A stretch of 64,000 bases of DNA, from NCBI GenBank assembly GCA_002104985.1, contig MCGO01000065.1, forward strand, positions 182,187 through 246,186, read 5' to 3'. Position 1 is the stretch's first letter, and every line of letters starts with the position of its first letter. Below, in pieces: positions 63,134 through 64,000 of this stretch. Under the pieces are notes generated by a model. The model had not been told where the DNA came from, ran no database searches, and saw only the letters and a list, made by a program, of their open reading frames with translations. This stretch comes from Rhizoclosmatium globosum (Eukaryota; Chytridiomycota; Chytridiomycetes; Chytridiales; Chytriomycetaceae). Made by a program: the position numbers and the translations under genes.

Positions 63134-63950
63134 ATGAATAGCAACTCACGAGACAATGGCGATATGAAGCAGCAGAACGAGTCCAAAGTCATCCTGCTTG
63201 ATTCAAAGAACTTTATTATTTGGAAACGCCTCCGCCTTCTTCGTATGTCAAAGCAAGAGCTAAAACGCTTGAGCTTCCTATCAACCCCATCAGAACAATG
63301 CAGAACGTCCAGAAGCACCAGAAGAATGGTGAAAAGTTGAACACAAAGGAAAAAATTGATGAATCAAAAATGAAGAGTTGAATGAGTCATTCAAATTATT
63401 GAAAACAGATGAAGTACTGGCAACTTGAAGGACGATGTGCAGCAAGTTGAAGCTCTCGCAATACATCGTTTGAAAATTATTCATGAAGGTCTCACAAAAT
63501 CTTGAAAGTGATATTCGTCATTTGATACTCCTGCTAAATTTATGGGCCGAACTTACACGAATCTATGGTCCCAAAAAACGCAACCAGAATACAAAGATCA
63601 AGAATCTGTATAATGCTCTGTATATTAAGCCTAATCAGTCAATGGAAGAATTTCTTGCTGAAGTCCGCAGAATTGAAGATATGTTAACAGCTATTGGTGA
63701 AACGTTCCATCTAGATATTAATTCTCAGAAAACTATTCGGCTTAAATTGGATAGTAGATTCTCGGGCGTTATAATGTTGTTTCGCATCAAAGAATACAGC
63801 ACTGTTGCAGAAATTGAAGAGGATTTGAATGACTGCTGGATTGCTTACTGTGAAAGTATCGAATTAGACAACAAGATTCAGGAGGAATCAACAGCTGTCG
63901 CAAATGTTACAATTGGAGGAAAACGACACCGTGGAAAACCCTGGATCTGA
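63134..63950 (+). mobile_element. Degenerate Ty1/copia-type gag fragment (UBN2-like)
   Basis: First part, from MNSNSRDNGDMKQQ, contains VILLDSKNFIIWKRL, which matches the L-x-G-x-N-F-x-x-WK opening of copia Gag. The frame is then lost. From about 63483 a second open part reads LNLWAELTRIYGPKKRNQ, KIKNLYNALYIKPNQSMEEF, VRRIEDMLTAIGE, typical of the copia Gag core, and stops at 63950 before any zinc knuckle, protease or RT could follow in the window. No LTR seen. An old copy unrelated to the complete element at 35650. Confidence 0.65.
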
Positions 63951-64000
63951 TCAATCAAACAAACGTTATGCTGGCGGTTAAACCTCAATGTCAACGCTTG

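Noticed and set aside
1..64000. CRISPR arrays, bacterial operons or prophage
   Set aside because: Spliceosomal introns, eukaryotic complexes and fungal DNA-binding domains throughout; no regularly spaced repeats seen.

Overview
The window looks like a gene-dense, intron-rich chromosome segment of an early-diverging, zoosporic (chytrid-like) fungus. A Zn2Cys6 regulator (54124-54835) is a fungal hallmark. A giant SFI1-type centrin-binding protein (9455-15773) and an IQ/SPRY protein (22705-26080) suggest centrioles or flagella. MERIT40, FIBP and STRAD-like genes are usually associated with animals and, to my knowledge, are not typical of yeasts and moulds. Nearly all introns are 44-70 nt GT-AG. 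Most exon structures below were rebuilt by hand, joining frames at splice sites and checking phase against conserved protein families.

Layout. 1-4521: PLP homeostasis protein (partial), BSD-domain protein, a small Lys-rich protein, ATG12, STRAD-like pseudokinase. 4629-8315: tandem array of three secreted GDSL/SGNH hydrolases, one frameshifted. 8654-9292: Hsp20 with a heat-shock element. 9455-15773: SFI1. 15886-19860: OLA1 ATPase, a GH18-like protein lacking its catalytic acid, and a frameshifted FAD monooxygenase. 20160-27642: PP2A scaffold subunit, IQ/SPRY protein, TPR-MYND protein. 27905-29755: intronless transposon-like protein. 29843-33475: LSM3, MERIT40, delta-COP. 33919-48026: two further GDSL genes with GPI-like tails and a GDSL relic. 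48301-54835: a truncated tRNA, metaxin, FIBP, TFIIH p34, a methyltransferase and a Zn2Cys6 regulator. 54915-59174: OPT transporter and a CHFR-like RING ligase. 59640-63950: three decaying tandem C2H2 factors and a broken copia-type gag.

The main discovery candidate is an 11,075-bp LTR retroelement (35650-46724, minus strand) with indistinguishable 482-bp LTRs and a 4-bp GTAA target duplication. It sits inside the 47-nt intron of a GDSL gene, and the host exons stay open. Its pol ORF carries RT and RNase H, then a complete APEX1/ExoIII-type endonuclease domain, then an HHCC/DDE integrase. I do not know this order from any described LTR retroelement family. Its Gag contains a duplicated zinc-knuckle module, and a tandem repeat at the gag start may act as an 82-nt intron.

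Most conserved genes have clean reading frames. The accessory genes (GDSL-B, monooxygenase, C2H2 factors), plus one point in SFI1, show single-base -1 frame changes, many next to short homopolymers. These are either recent decay or assembly deletions.
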